From Hyphomicrobium sp. (lineage in GTDB: Bacteria; Pseudomonadota; Alphaproteobacteria; Rhizobiales; Hyphomicrobiaceae), in the NCBI GenBank assembly GCA_002928735.1, contig PERL01000013.1:38511-102510 (forward strand): DNA of 64,000 nt, written 5' to 3'. A model generated the notes under the pieces. The model was not told where the DNA came from. It made no database searches and saw nothing but the letters and a program-made list of their open reading frames with translations. Each line of letters starts with the position of its first letter. Position 1 is the first letter of the stretch. This document shows, in pieces, positions 17,805-27,273 of this stretch. The translations under genes were made by a program, and so were the position numbers.

Positions 17805-18257
17805 ATGACAAAGCCCGTCTACATTCTGAACGGCCCGAACCTGAACCTCCTGGGTGCGCGAGAACCAGCCATTTATGGCCGTGATACGCTCGCCGATATC
17901 GAGGCGCTGGCGAAGACGCGGGCAAAGTCGCTCGGGCTAGCCGTTGAGTTCCGCCAGACGAATGTCGAGGGGGAATTGATCGGCTGGGTGCAGGAGGCGC
18001 GCACGGCGGCCTCGGCGGTCATCATCAATGCCGCTGGGCTGACGCATACATCGGTGGCACTGCTCGATGCACTGCAAGCGTCGGAGTTGCCGGTGGTTGA
18101 GGTGCATCTGTCCAACATCTTCCGCCGGGATAGCTTCCGGCAGCATTCTTATGTGTCGCTGGCGGCGACGGGCGTGATCTGCGGGCTGGGTGCGAAGGGC
18201 TATGAACTCGCGCTCGAAGCCGTGCGTGGGATCCTCGACAAGACGACGGCGGCGTGA
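17805..18257 (+). CDS. aroQ: 3-dehydroquinate dehydratase, type II
   Basis: 150 residues, the usual length. It dehydrates 3-dehydroquinate to 3-dehydroshikimate in the shikimate pathway. The N-terminal [15 protein letters not shown] carries the catalytic Asn/Arg region with the active Tyr in [15 protein letters not shown] and [18 protein letters not shown] complete the type II (dodecameric) signature. The ATG at 17805 is the family start, although the frame is open further upstream. Its TGA lies 95 bp before the preferred accB start, so aroQ-accB-accC form one operon, an order common in alphaproteobacteria. Confidence 0.95.
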   Translation: MTKPVYILNGPNLNLLGAREPAIYGRDTLADIEALAKTRAKSLGLAVEFRQTNVEGELIGWVQEARTAASAVIINAAGLTHTSVALLDALQASELPVVEVHLSNIFRRDSFRQHSYVSLAATGVICGLGAKGYELALEAVRGILDKTTAA

Positions 18258-18352
18258 AACCGCAGCGTAAAAAGGTGAAGGCTACGGCCAAGGCCAAAGC
18301 CAAGACAATGCCGCGGACGGCAAAGCCGCGGCCGAAGAAGGTGAGACGAAAC

Positions 18353-18838
18353 ATGACGGCGAAGGACAAGGGTGAGGCGCAGAGCCCGGAGCAGAAGATC
18401 ATCCGAGATCTGGCGGACCTTCTGAATGAGACGGGCTTATCCGAGATCGAAATCGAGAAGGACGGCCTGAAGGTCCGCGTCGCCCGGTCGATCACGATCA
18501 CCGCTTCGCACGCCGTCGCCGCGGCGCCGGCCGCCGTTTCGGGTCCGGCGGGCGCGGGTGCGGTCCTTGCTGCATCCGCTGGCAGCGGCGATCCCGGCAA
18601 GCATCCCGGTGCGGTCAAGTCGCCGATGGTCGGCACGGCTTACCGGTCGCCGGAGCCCACGTCGCCGCCGTTCATGGAAGTCGGCACGCGCGTGCAGCAG
18701 GGCGATACGCTGCTCATCATCGAAGCCATGAAGACCATGAACCAGATCCCGGCCCCGCGCTCGGGCACGGTCACGGCGATCTTTTTCGAAAATGGGCAGC
18801 CGGTGGAATTCGGCGAGGTTCTTGCGGTCATCGAATAA
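18353..18838 (+). CDS. accB: Biotin carboxyl carrier protein of acetyl-CoA carboxylase
   Basis: 161 residues. An N-terminal helical domain ([28 protein letters not shown]) is followed by an Ala/Gly-rich linker and the biotinyl domain with the modified lysine in EAMKTMNQI. It carries CO2 between biotin carboxylase and carboxyltransferase in the first step of fatty-acid synthesis. ATG 18353 has AAGGTGAG 7 nt upstream. A GTG at 18254 overlapping the aroQ stop (GTGA) would add 33 very basic residues. accC follows 87 bp later. Confidence 0.94.
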   Translation: MTAKDKGEAQSPEQKIIRDLADLLNETGLSEIEIEKDGLKVRVARSITITASHAVAAAPAAVSGPAGAGAVLAASAGSGDPGKHPGAVKSPMVGTAYRSPEPTSPPFMEVGTRVQQGDTLLIIEAMKTMNQIPAPRSGTVTAIFFENGQPVEFGEVLAVIE

Positions 18839-18925
18839 GGGAGGGCAACGCGCCCTGAGCTTCGCAGACAGGCCGGCGGATGCCGCTTGTCACAGCCGAA
18901 TGCCAGGGCCGTCGCCGGGTAAAAT

Positions 18926-20266
18926 ATGTTCGACAAAGTCTTGATCGCGAACCGGGGTGAAATTGCACTGCGCATTCAGCGTGCATGCAAGGAGCTTGGG
19001 ATCGCCACGGTGGCGGTGCATTCGACGGCGGATGCCGATGCGATGCATGTCCGGCTTGCGGATGAGAGCGTGTGCATCGGCCCGCCGACGTCGTCTGACA
19101 GCTATTTGAATATTCCGCGCCTGTTGGCCGCGTGCGAAATCACGGGCGCCGACGCGGTGCATCCCGGCTATGGATTTTTGTCGGAGAACGCGCGGTTCGC
19201 GGAAATCCTGGAAGAGCACAATATCACCTTCATCGGCCCGACCTCGGAACACATCCGGATCATGGGCGATAAGATCGAGGCCAAGGAGACGGCCAAGCGG
19301 CTCGGCATTCCGGTGGTGCCTGGATCAGACGGCGCGGTGAAGACCGAAACGGAGGCGATGAAGGTCGCCAAGGGCATGGGTTTCCCCGTGCTGATCAAGG
19401 CGACGGCGGGCGGCGGCGGACGGGGCATGAAGGTTGCCACCAGCGCGGAAGATCTGCCGATGGCGTTTTCGACCGCGCGCTCGGAGGCCAAGGCCGCGTT
19501 CGGCAATGACAGCGTCTACATCGAAAAATATCTGACCAAGCCGCGGCATATCGAAATTCAGGTGTTCGGGGACGGGCAGGGCAACGCGGTTCATCTGGGA
19601 GAGCGCGATTGCTCGCTGCAACGGCGGCACCAGAAAGTGTTCGAGGAAGCGCCGTCACCGGCGATCAATGCGGCCGCGCGGGCACGCATCGGCGAGACGG
19701 TCGCCAAGGCGATGCAGACGATCAAATATCGCGGCGCGGGGACGGTGGAGTTCCTTTACGAAGATGGCGAATTCTATTTCATCGAGATGAACACGCGCAT
19801 CCAGGTGGAGCATCCGGTGACGGAGGCCATCACCGGAATTGACCTCGTGCTGGAGCAGATCCGCGTGGCATCGGGGGCGGGGCTGTCTTTCCGCCAAGAA
19901 GACATTCAGTTCTCGGGGCATGCCATCGAGTGCCGCATCAATGCCGAGAACCCGCGCACGTTCCGGCCGTCGCCGGGGCAGATCACCTACTGGCATCCGC
20001 CGGGCGGGCTTGGCATTCGCGTCGATAGCGGCGCTTACCAGGGCTATCGTATCCCGCCTTATTACGACAGCTTGATCGGCAAACTCATCGTGCACGGCAA
20101 GACGCGCAACGAGTGCATGATGCGGCTGAAGCGGGCGCTGTCGGAATTCGTCATCGACGGCATCGAGACGACGATCCCGCTGTTCCATGAACTCGTCCGG
20201 CACCCGGATGTCGTCAACGGCATGTACGACATTCATTGGCTGGAGAAGTATCTCGGCAAGTCGTGA
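18926..20266 (+). CDS. accC: Biotin carboxylase subunit of acetyl-CoA carboxylase
   Basis: 446 residues, the normal length. It begins [17 protein letters not shown] (biotin carboxylase N-domain). The ATP-grasp domain has GGGGRGMK near 165 and the catalytic [16 protein letters not shown] near 290, and the C-domain ends near [15 protein letters not shown]. It carboxylates biotin on AccB using ATP and bicarbonate. It is in an operon with aroQ and accB. A small hypothetical gene follows after 24 bp. Confidence 0.96.
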   Translation: MFDKVLIANRGEIALRIQRACKELGIATVAVHSTADADAMHVRLADESVCIGPPTSSDSYLNIPRLLAACEITGADAVHPGYGFLSENARFAEILEEHNITFIGPTSEHIRIMGDKIEAKETAKRLGIPVVPGSDGAVKTETEAMKVAKGMGFPVLIKATAGGGGRGMKVATSAEDLPMAFSTARSEAKAAFGNDSVYIEKYLTKPRHIEIQVFGDGQGNAVHLGERDCSLQRRHQKVFEEAPSPAINAAARARIGETVAKAMQTIKYRGAGTVEFLYEDGEFYFIEMNTRIQVEHPVTEAITGIDLVLEQIRVASGAGLSFRQEDIQFSGHAIECRINAENPRTFRPSPGQITYWHPPGGLGIRVDSGAYQGYRIPPYYDSLIGKLIVHGKTRNECMMRLKRALSEFVIDGIETTIPLFHELVRHPDVVNGMYDIHWLEKYLGKS

Positions 20267-20290
20267 TTGTGCGCGGCGCGAGGAGATGAT

Positions 20291-20470
20291 GTGACCGAGA
20301 CTGCCGCTCTCCCATTCGGGGCGTATCAGCCCACGGCGCTGCAGGCGCGTATCGTTCAGGCAGCCACCATCGACAGTTGGGCGGGCGATCTCATCGGCGC
20401 GCTGGCGGGCGCTGGCTATGAGACTTCCGGCGAACTGGCTCAGAATGGTATGTTCGCGCTCCCGGAGTGA
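20291..20470 (+). CDS. Small hypothetical protein downstream of accC
   Basis: 59 residues from GTG 20291, with AGGAGA 4 nt upstream. It is Ala/Gly-rich with one possible helix (LIGALAGAGYETSGELAQ) and no membrane segment or motif that I recognise. It is 24 bp from accC and upstream of aat on the same strand, so it is probably co-transcribed. It is too short for a firm call, but the ribosome binding site is good. Confidence 0.5.
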   Translation: MTETAALPFGAYQPTALQARIVQAATIDSWAGDLIGALAGAGYETSGELAQNGMFALPE

Positions 20471-20562
20471 GGCACGCTCGCTCAGGGGCGCCCGGCTCGC
20501 ATTTTTTCAAAAAGGCCGGTAGAGTTGGGCAGGTTTAAACCAAAACAGGGGCATCCGCGCCG

Positions 20563-21240
20563 ATGTCGCGTGACGACATCCTGATCGAGATTACGCCGCA
20601 GGTCCTGATGAAGGCCTACGCTTGCGGTATTTTTCCCATGGCGGAAAGCGCCGATGATCCGGCCTTGCACTGGATCGAACCGCAGAACCGGGGTGTACTG
20701 CCCCTCGATGCGATCCATATCCCCAAACGGCTGAAGCGCACGCTGCGTACCACGCATCTCACGGTTCGTATCGATACGGATTACGACGGTGTCATCGACG
20801 GATGCGCGGGGTCGCGCGAGGGCCGCGACTCCACGTGGATCAACAGCCGCATTCGGGCGCTCTATCGCGAGCTGTTCAAGCTTGGGCATTGCCATACCGT
20901 GGAGGTGTGGAATGGCGACCGGCTCGTTGGCGGGCTTTACGGTGTGGCGCTCGATGGCGCGTTCTTCGGCGAGAGCATGTTTTCCTTCGAGCGCGATGCA
21001 TCAAAGATTGCACTCGTTTATCTTGCCGCGCGGCTTATTCACGGCGGGTTCCGGCTACTCGATACTCAATTTGTGACGGAACACTTGAAGCAATTCGGAA
21101 CGATTGAGATCGATCGGACCGCCTTCCACCGCCGGTTGGAGCAGGCGCTCGGACATTCGGGCAATTTTGGCCGCCTGCCTCTCGATACGGCGCCCAACGA
21201 CATCATCCAGATCGTGGAAGCCGCATCGCGCCGCGCATGA
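20563..21240 (+). CDS. aat: Leucyl/phenylalanyl-tRNA--protein transferase
   Basis: 225 residues. The enzyme adds Leu or Phe to N-terminal Arg or Lys, making substrates for ClpS/ClpAP (N-end rule). Family features visible are [56 protein letters not shown] and [15 protein letters not shown]. The start is typical. An 8 bp stem-loop follows 3 bp after the stop. Confidence 0.96.
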   Translation: MSRDDILIEITPQVLMKAYACGIFPMAESADDPALHWIEPQNRGVLPLDAIHIPKRLKRTLRTTHLTVRIDTDYDGVIDGCAGSREGRDSTWINSRIRALYRELFKLGHCHTVEVWNGDRLVGGLYGVALDGAFFGESMFSFERDASKIALVYLAARLIHGGFRLLDTQFVTEHLKQFGTIEIDRTAFHRRLEQALGHSGNFGRLPLDTAPNDIIQIVEAASRRA

Positions 21241-21243
21241 GTT

Positions 21244-21263
21244 GCTGTTCCAGCGGGAACAGC
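21244..21263 (+). other. Stem-loop after aat
   Basis: GCTGTTCC and GGAACAGC pair around AGCG. No T-run follows, so it is a poor terminator. It may stabilise the aat mRNA or lie in the leader of the next gene. Confidence 0.4.
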
Positions 21264-21351
21264 GCCCACCCTCTCATCATGTGATCGTCCGTCCATCGAG
21301 CGAGGCATTCCGTCCGCTTCGAAGGCATCGTTCACAACTGGAGTATGATCC

Positions 21352-21636
21352 ATGCGCACAACCCGTCACGGCCTTGCATTGGCCGGTCTGGCAGCCCTGA
21401 CAGCATTCGGCGCGACCGCATTTGCTGGAACCGCCGAGGCCGGCGGCAACCATAAGCACAAGCGCCACGGCGTGACCGTGATTATCGGCGACGGCGGATA
21501 TGGCTACTACGGGCGCAATCGCTATTACGGCTATCGCAGCGCCGGCTACGGCTGCGGCTACCTGCTCGACCGTTACGAAGTGACCGGCAATCCGAAGTGG
21601 TATCGCCGGTGGAAGAACTGCCGCAACGGCTGGTAG
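21352..21636 (+). CDS. Small secreted Gly/Tyr-rich protein
   Basis: 94 residues. A clear signal peptide (LALAGLAALTAFGATAFAGTAEA) is cut near residue 30. The mature part has a basic His/Lys stretch (HKHKRHG), then many Gly-Tyr pairs and two Cys (YGCGYLL, WKNCRNG) that could form a disulfide. The C-terminal RYEVTGNPKWYRRW resembles small alphaproteobacterial secreted proteins of unknown function. It has its own terminator at 21675. No enzymatic motif is seen. Confidence 0.75.
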   Translation: MRTTRHGLALAGLAALTAFGATAFAGTAEAGGNHKHKRHGVTVIIGDGGYGYYGRNRYYGYRSAGYGCGYLLDRYEVTGNPKWYRRWKNCRNGW

Positions 21637-21674
21637 ACCGCGGCGGATTACGGCAAAAGTTTGAGTGCTTTCAG

Positions 21675-21706
21675 CGAACCGGCGGCAACGCCGGTTCGCG
21701 CGTTTT
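21675..21706 (+). terminator. Rho-independent terminator
   Basis: CGAACCGGCG and CGCCGGTTCG form a perfect 10 bp stem with a GCAA tetraloop, followed by CGCGTTTT. It ends the small secreted-protein gene. Confidence 0.8.
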
Positions 21707-21790
21707 CGCCCCTTGGCGGACGGGGGAAAAGCGACTACCGGAACGGTCAGAGAGCCCGTGGTCGACCTTAACCTAACCAGGAGAACTGCC

Positions 21791-23125
21791 GTGTCCGAGA
21801 CGAGCGCCTACAGGCACGACATTGACGGTTGCCTCGAGCCCACCATCGGACAACATGGATTGCCGCCGGCGTTGCTCTCTGGCTGGTTGGAAAAAGCGGC
21901 GCCCGTTCTTGACGGCTTGCGCGCGGATTACGACAGCGGCGCATTGGCCCTGCTGCGGATCGTTGAAGATACCGCCGACATCGATGCGGCGGAAGCGGCT
22001 CTGGAAAAACTTTCCAGCGGCGCAGATAGCATTATTTTTCTGGGCACAGGTGGATCAAGCCTGGGAGGCCAAACACTTGCGCAGATCGCCGGTTGGGGCA
22101 TTCCGCACACATCGCCCAAGGCGCCGCATCGCCGCCCGCGCATTCGCTTCTACGACAATCTCGATGGGGGGACGTTCGCTGCTCTGCTGCGCGCGACCGA
22201 TTTTGCCAAGACACGTTTTGTCGTGACCTCGAAGTCTGGCGGGACGGCTGAGACCTTGGCGCAAGCGATTGCGACGATTTCGGCGGTGAAAGCTGCGGGG
22301 CTCGGCGATCACATTCCCAAACTCTTTCTCGGCATCACAGAACCGGATGTGCCGGGCAAGGCGAATGGTTTGCGCGCGCTCTTCGGATCGCTTGGAATCC
22401 CGATGCTGGACCATCACACCGGCATCGGCGGTCGGTTTTCGTGCCTGACGAATGTTGGGCTGCTGCCGGCCATGGCGCGGGGGCTCGATGCTCGGGCGAT
22501 CCGCGCCGGCGCGCGATCGGTTTTGCAGCCGCTGCTTGATGGGAAATCGGCCGCCGATATTGCGTTTGCATCTGGCGCGGCGGCGATGGTGGGGCTGTCG
22601 AAAGAGCGCGGCATTCACACGATGGTACTGATGCCGTATGCGGACCGGCTCGGCAAACTGGCGGACTGGTACGTGCAGTTATGGGCGGAGAGTCTCGGCA
22701 AAGGCGGCGAAGGAACGACGCCGGTGCCGGCTGTCGGCCCTGTCGATCAGCATAGCCAGCTGCAGCTCTTCATGGACGGGCCGCGCGAAATTGCAATGAC
22801 GATCATCCGGGTGGCGTCGAAGGGAACGGGACCCACGCTCGATGCTGGCATGGCTAAGACGGCGGGCCTCGGCTTTCTGGGGGGCAAGACGATCGGCGAT
22901 ATCGTCGATGCTCAAGGGCATGCGGTGGCGGAGGCCTTGCAGAAAGCCGGGCGGCCCGTGCGGACCATCGATATCGAGACGCTGGATGAGCGGGCGGCGG
23001 GCGCGCTGCTCATGCATTTGATGCTGGAGACGATCGTGGCGGGGCGGCTGCTCAAACTCGATCCGTTCGACCAGCCGGCCGTGGAACTCGCCAAAATCCT
23101 CACCAAACAGAGACTTGGCGGCTGA
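21791..23125 (+). CDS. pgi: Glucose-6-phosphate isomerase
   Basis: 444 residues from GTG 21791, which has AGGAG 7 nt upstream. The frame is open further upstream, but the extra residues do not look like the family. It interconverts glucose-6-phosphate and fructose-6-phosphate. The sugar-isomerase (SIS) fold shows FLGTGGSSLGGQTLAQ, FVVTSKSGGTAET for phosphate binding, and GKGGEGTTPVPAVGPVDQHSQ. It is of the shorter bacterial type, about 100 residues less than E. coli Pgi. It probably supplies sugar nucleotides for the polysaccharide locus as well as central metabolism. mutL follows after 82 bp. Confidence 0.93.
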   Translation: MSETSAYRHDIDGCLEPTIGQHGLPPALLSGWLEKAAPVLDGLRADYDSGALALLRIVEDTADIDAAEAALEKLSSGADSIIFLGTGGSSLGGQTLAQIAGWGIPHTSPKAPHRRPRIRFYDNLDGGTFAALLRATDFAKTRFVVTSKSGGTAETLAQAIATISAVKAAGLGDHIPKLFLGITEPDVPGKANGLRALFGSLGIPMLDHHTGIGGRFSCLTNVGLLPAMARGLDARAIRAGARSVLQPLLDGKSAADIAFASGAAAMVGLSKERGIHTMVLMPYADRLGKLADWYVQLWAESLGKGGEGTTPVPAVGPVDQHSQLQLFMDGPREIAMTIIRVASKGTGPTLDAGMAKTAGLGFLGGKTIGDIVDAQGHAVAEALQKAGRPVRTIDIETLDERAAGALLMHLMLETIVAGRLLKLDPFDQPAVELAKILTKQRLGG

Positions 23126-23207
23126 AGCCTGTTTACAGCCGCGTCCACGTAGGTGCTGGCCTCGCCCCGCTCTGCTCTGCTAGGCAGGTGTTCGAGGAGA
23201 TTCGCCC

Positions 23208-25004
23208 GTGGCCATCCGCCAACTCGCGCCAGAGACCGTCAATCGCATTGCCGCCGGTGAGGTCATCGAGCGGCCGGCGAGCGTCGTCAAAGAGCTGGTC
23301 GAGAATGCGATCGATGCGGGGGCGCGCGAAATCGAGATTGTAACGGTGGGCGGCGGGCTGTCGCTCATTCGCGTGACGGACGACGGGGCCGGTATGCCGC
23401 CGGACGATCTGCTGCTGGCGGTGGAGCGGCACGCGACTTCGAAGCTCAACGAAGACGATCTGTTCGATATTCGTACGCTCGGGTTTCGCGGCGAGGCGCT
23501 GCCATCGATTGGATCGGTGGCGGTGCTGTCGATTGCGTCGCGGCCACCCGCGAAGCGCGACGGGTTCGAGATCATCGTGGAGCGCGGCGAGAAGAGCGGA
23601 CTGAAACCGGCGGGGATCAACGCGGGTACGCGCGTGGAAGTGCGCGAATTGTTTTCGGCAACGCCGGCGCGGCTGAAATTTCTCAAGTCCGAGCGAGCGG
23701 AGAACATGGCCGTTTCGGAGACCGTGAAGCGCTTGGCGATGGCGCATCCCGATATTGGGTTTTCGGTGACGACGGGGGAGCGCGCGGGGTTGCGGTTGCC
23801 GCGGTGCGCGGCGACGGCGGATGGGCTGTTGCAGCGGCTCGGGCGAATCATGGGTTCGGAATTCATGGCAGATGCGCTGGCCATTTCGGGCGAGCGGGAT
23901 GGCGTGCGCATTCTGGGTTATGCGGGGTTGCCGACGTTGCACCGTCCGGACGCAGGGCAGCAGTTTCTTTTCGTCAACGGACGGCCGGTGCGCGACAAGG
24001 TTCTCGTCGGCGCGGTGCGGGCGGCTTATGGCGATCTCATTCCGAAGGGGCGGCATCCGTTGCTTGCGCTTTTCGTGACGCTTGATCCGGGCGATGTGGA
24101 TGTGAACGTGCATCCGACGAAGGCGGAGGTGCGCTTTCGCGATGGGGGCCGCGTTCGGGGTCTGATGATCGGGGCGATCCAGCATGCGCTCGAAGGTGCG
24201 GGACACCGGGCGAGCGCGCGTGGCGGAGGGCTGACGCTGGAGACGCTGGCGCGGTCGGCGATTGGGGAGACGCAAGCCTTCGGCGGCGGGGGTTATGCGG
24301 ATCGCGTGCCGTCCTACATCCCACCTGGACTGGCGGAGGCAATGCAGGCGCCGTTTGCGGCGTTTGATGCGCCGAGTGCAGATGCGCGGGCGCATGCGGC
24401 ACCAGTGTCACCCGATTTGCTCGACCGACCGCTGGGGGCGGCGCGGGCGCAATTGCATGAGACCTATATCGTTGCGCAGACGCGGACTTCGGTCGTGATC
24501 GTCGATCAGCACGCGGCGCACGAGCGGCTCGTTTATGAGCGCATGAAAGCGATGCTGTCGAATGGCGGCGTGGCGCGGCAGGGCTTGCTCATTCCCGCGA
24601 TCGTCGAGGTGGGCGATGATGCGGCGCAGGCGCTGGCCGAGCGCGAGACAGAGCTCGCCGAATTGGGACTGGTGCTGGAGCCGTTCGGCTTCGGGGCGGT
24701 GGCGGTGCGGGAGGTGCCGGCGCTGCTTGGCGATACGAACGTCGAAGGGTTGGTGCGCGATCTGGCGGCGGAGATCTTGGCGGAGGGTCACGGCTTTGCA
24801 CTGCGCGACAAGCTGGAGGCGATCTGTTCGCGCATGGCGTGTCATGGCAGCGTGCGCGCGGGACGGCGTCTGGCGCCGGAAGAAATGAATGCGCTGTTGC
24901 GCGAGATGGAAGCGACGCCGTATTCGGGCCAATGCAATCACGGTCGGCCGACGTATGTGGAATTGAAGCTGTCGGACATCGAGCGGCTGTTCGGACGGCG
25001 ATGA
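23208..25004 (+). CDS. mutL: DNA mismatch repair protein MutL
   Basis: 598 residues from GTG. The N-terminal GHKL ATPase has VKELVENAIDAGA, DDGAGMP and TLGFRGEALPSI. The C-terminal dimerisation domain contains DQHAAHERLVYE, an exact fit to the endonuclease motif DQHA(x)2E(x)4E, and a CNHGRP motif, so this MutL should nick DNA itself, as expected in bacteria without MutH. A Pro/Ala-rich linker separates the halves (about 335-400). There is no mutS in the window. Confidence 0.96.
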   Translation: MAIRQLAPETVNRIAAGEVIERPASVVKELVENAIDAGAREIEIVTVGGGLSLIRVTDDGAGMPPDDLLLAVERHATSKLNEDDLFDIRTLGFRGEALPSIGSVAVLSIASRPPAKRDGFEIIVERGEKSGLKPAGINAGTRVEVRELFSATPARLKFLKSERAENMAVSETVKRLAMAHPDIGFSVTTGERAGLRLPRCAATADGLLQRLGRIMGSEFMADALAISGERDGVRILGYAGLPTLHRPDAGQQFLFVNGRPVRDKVLVGAVRAAYGDLIPKGRHPLLALFVTLDPGDVDVNVHPTKAEVRFRDGGRVRGLMIGAIQHALEGAGHRASARGGGLTLETLARSAIGETQAFGGGGYADRVPSYIPPGLAEAMQAPFAAFDAPSADARAHAAPVSPDLLDRPLGAARAQLHETYIVAQTRTSVVIVDQHAAHERLVYERMKAMLSNGGVARQGLLIPAIVEVGDDAAQALAERETELAELGLVLEPFGFGAVAVREVPALLGDTNVEGLVRDLAAEILAEGHGFALRDKLEAICSRMACHGSVRAGRRLAPEEMNALLREMEATPYSGQCNHGRPTYVELKLSDIERLFGRR

Positions 25005-25095
25005 GCATAAGAGAATTTCCCAGATCGCCAAAATTCGACCATGGATGTGGGGTTCAGTGACGATGGGCGGGCGCCCTTAGTCTTGCGTTGGTTCC

Positions 25096-25500
25096 ATGCT
25101 GAAAATCGCGACCTCCAGCGTCATGCGCGGCAACTTCGTTGCAGCCGGACGCGTGGAACTCGACACGTGGTTCGAGGGCGACATTCTGTGTTCACGCCTC
25201 GATATCGGCCGTGACGGATATGTGCTCGGCAACATCACAACGCGTGAACTCTACGTTCAAGGTCAGATCGTGGGCACGGTGCATGCCGGTGTCGTGCATC
25301 TGATGGACGGATCGTTCGTGGAGGGCGACGTGCATCATCATGTGCTGTCGCTGCATTCGAACGCATCTCTCATGGGGAATGCGTTGCGCACGACGAAGAT
25401 GCCGTTTCCCCAGGAATTGCTGGCGCTGGAAGCACGCGCGAGTGGCGCGCCAGTGTCGCGGTTTCCCGTCTCCGTCGCGCGCGATCTCAGGGTTGTTTGA
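25096..25500 (+). CDS. Bactofilin (DUF583) cytoskeletal protein
   Basis: 134 residues. The core is a right-handed beta-helix made of short repeats with evenly spaced hydrophobic residues and Gly (GNFVAAGRVELDTWFEGDILCSRL; GYVLGNITTRELYVQGQIVGTVHA). It has short disordered tails and no membrane segment, as in bactofilins that polymerise without nucleotide. Bactofilins shape stalks and buds in Caulobacter and Hyphomonas, so a role in stalk or bud shape is a reasonable inference in a Hyphomicrobium-like host. No M23 peptidase gene adjoins it, unlike many bacA loci. Its stop abuts the rsmD stop on the other strand (TGATCA). Confidence 0.85.
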   Translation: MLKIATSSVMRGNFVAAGRVELDTWFEGDILCSRLDIGRDGYVLGNITTRELYVQGQIVGTVHAGVVHLMDGSFVEGDVHHHVLSLHSNASLMGNALRTTKMPFPQELLALEARASGAPVSRFPVSVARDLRVV

Positions 25501-26064
25501 TCAGGCGGGTTGGAAGCGGGCAAAGCCGACTTGGGTTTCGCCCCAGGTGCGGCGGTCGAACTCTGTGAAGCCTTCGGGCCAAGGCAGGTCGCTCGACGCG
25601 CGTTCTTCCCAGACGACGATGGCGCCAGGGTTCAGCCACGTGCCGTCGCGCAGCGATATAAGTGCGCGTTCGCCGAGGCCTTTGCCGTAGGGTGGGTCGA
25701 GGAAGGCGAGGCTGAAGGGCTGCATGGGGGCTGCGGGGCCGAGGTCGGTGGCGTCGCGGCGGAAAAGGCGCGTGTTGCCGGTGAGGCCAAAGGCTTCGAC
25801 GTTCTGGCGGATGAGGCCGCGGCTCTCGGCGCCGTCTTCGACAAACAGGCAATAGGATGCGCCGCGGGAAATGGCTTCCAAGCCCAGGGCGCCGGTGCCG
25901 GCGAAGAGATCGATGACGCGAATGGCGTCGATCTCGAAATCGTCGATGCCGTGCAAAAGAATGTTGAACACGCTTTCGCGGACTCGGTCGGACGTGGGCC
26001 GTAGACCCTCGTGTTCCGGGCTCGTGATGGCACGGCCGCGGAACTTGCCGCCGACGATCCTCAC
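25501..26064 (-). CDS. rsmD: 16S rRNA (guanine(966)-N(2))-methyltransferase
   Basis: 187 residues. Begins MRIVGGKFRGR with a GTG codon. Motifs are RPTSDRVRESVFNIL, the SAM-binding VIDLFAGTGALGLEAISRGA and the catalytic DPPYG. It methylates G966 of 16S rRNA on the 30S subunit. The start overlaps the stop of the upstream pseudouridine synthase gene (GTGA), so the two are translationally coupled. Confidence 0.95.
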   Translation of the reverse strand: MRIVGGKFRGRAITSPEHEGLRPTSDRVRESVFNILLHGIDDFEIDAIRVIDLFAGTGALGLEAISRGASYCLFVEDGAESRGLIRQNVEAFGLTGNTRLFRRDATDLGPAAPMQPFSLAFLDPPYGKGLGERALISLRDGTWLNPGAIVVWEERASSDLPWPEGFTEFDRRTWGETQVGFARFQPA

Positions 26065-27221
26065 GTGCCGTCCTCGTCCGTTCTGGTCTTGTGCTTGCCG
26101 CGGGTGTGGCGTTCCTTGCGCTGCTCGGGCGTTTCAGTGAGGCCGAATTCACCAGCGACCTTGGGGCCCAATTGTTCGGCCAGGTGCTTACGGCGGACCG
26201 GTTCGACGGCGCCGGGGACGAGGTCGGCCAATTCGAAGGGGCCGAAGGAGATGCGGATCAGGCGCGAGACCTCGAGGCCGAGTTCGGCCATCACTTTGCG
26301 GACTTCGCGGTTCTTGCCTTCGCGGATGCCGACGGTGAGCCAGATGTTGGCGCCTTGCACAGTGTCTATGGTGGCGTCGATGCCGCTGTAGCGGATGCCT
26401 TCGATTTCGACGCCGTCCTTCAGCTTGTCGAGATCGGCTTGCGTGACGCGGCCCCGCGCGCGGACGCGGTAGCGGCGCAGCCAACCAGTGGCCGGCAGTT
26501 CGAGGTGGCGGGCGAGCGCGCCGTCGTTGGTGAGGAGGAGGAGGCCTTCGGTGTTGTAGTCGAGGCGGCCGATGGAGATGACGCGGGGCATCTCGGGGGG
26601 GAGTTTGTCGAAAACGGTGGGGCGGCCTTCGGGGTCGTTGTTGGTTGTGACGACGCCTTTGATCTTATGATAGCGCCAGAGTTGGACGGGTTCGGCCGCT
26701 GGTAGGGGGCGGCCGTCGACAACGACCTTGTCGCCGGGTCCTACTTCGCAGGCGGGCGTGGTCAGAATCTTGCCGTTGACGGCGACGCGGCCCTCTTCGA
26801 TCCAGCGTTCGGCTTCGCGACGCGAGCACAGGCCGGCGCGCGCCATCGCCTTGGCGATGCGCATGGGTTCGGTGAGGGCGGCTGGCGGCGGGGCCTTGGA
26901 CACGCCGCCGCCCGGGCGGGCGCCGGAGGGAAGGGAGCCGGCAGGGCGATCTTTGCTGAAGCGGGGGCCGGAGAAGCGCGGTTTGCCGGGCTTGCCGCCT
27001 TCGGGGCGTCGCTCGCTGCGCTCGCCCTTGGGGGCGCCGGGACGGGCATCCTGCCGATTGTCCGGGCGCGATGGGCCGCGTGCAGCGGAGCGCTCGGCGC
27101 TGCGTGCTTCACCACGTCCTTCACCACGTCCTTCTGGGCGGCCGGGCGGGCGGCTATCGCGATCGGCCGGGCCTTTACCGCCGCCGCGGGGCGGGCGTTG
27201 ACCGGAAAATGGTTTGCGCAT
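26061..27221 (-). CDS. RluB/RsuA-type pseudouridine synthase with long basic N-terminus
   Basis: 386 residues from ATG 27221 (MRKPFSGQ). The frame continues upstream into the divergent tadA region, but that part has no start context. Residues about 1-125 are low-complexity, rich in Arg, Gly, Pro and Lys. An S4 RNA-binding domain follows (RIAKAMARAGLCSRREAERWI), then the catalytic domain with Asp in GRLDYNTEGLLLLTND. Such enzymes make pseudouridine in 23S or 16S rRNA. RluB (U2605) is the closest type by domain layout, but the target cannot be proven. It is coupled to rsmD and divergent from tadA with a 52 bp gap. Confidence 0.9.
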   Translation of the reverse strand: MRKPFSGQRPPRGGGKGPADRDSRPPGRPEGRGEGRGEARSAERSAARGPSRPDNRQDARPGAPKGERSERRPEGGKPGKPRFSGPRFSKDRPAGSLPSGARPGGGVSKAPPPAALTEPMRIAKAMARAGLCSRREAERWIEEGRVAVNGKILTTPACEVGPGDKVVVDGRPLPAAEPVQLWRYHKIKGVVTTNNDPEGRPTVFDKLPPEMPRVISIGRLDYNTEGLLLLTNDGALARHLELPATGWLRRYRVRARGRVTQADLDKLKDGVEIEGIRYSGIDATIDTVQGANIWLTVGIREGKNREVRKVMAELGLEVSRLIRISFGPFELADLVPGAVEPVRRKHLAEQLGPKVAGEFGLTETPEQRKERHTRGKHKTRTDEDGT

Positions 27222-27273
27222 CAGATGCAGGCTCTTTGCAGCGGCGGGGGAACCGCCTGTTCGGGACGCCCTT

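Noticed and set aside
23133..24395. 420-codon open frame antisense to mutL
   Set aside because: Arg-rich shadow; mutL has all its motifs.
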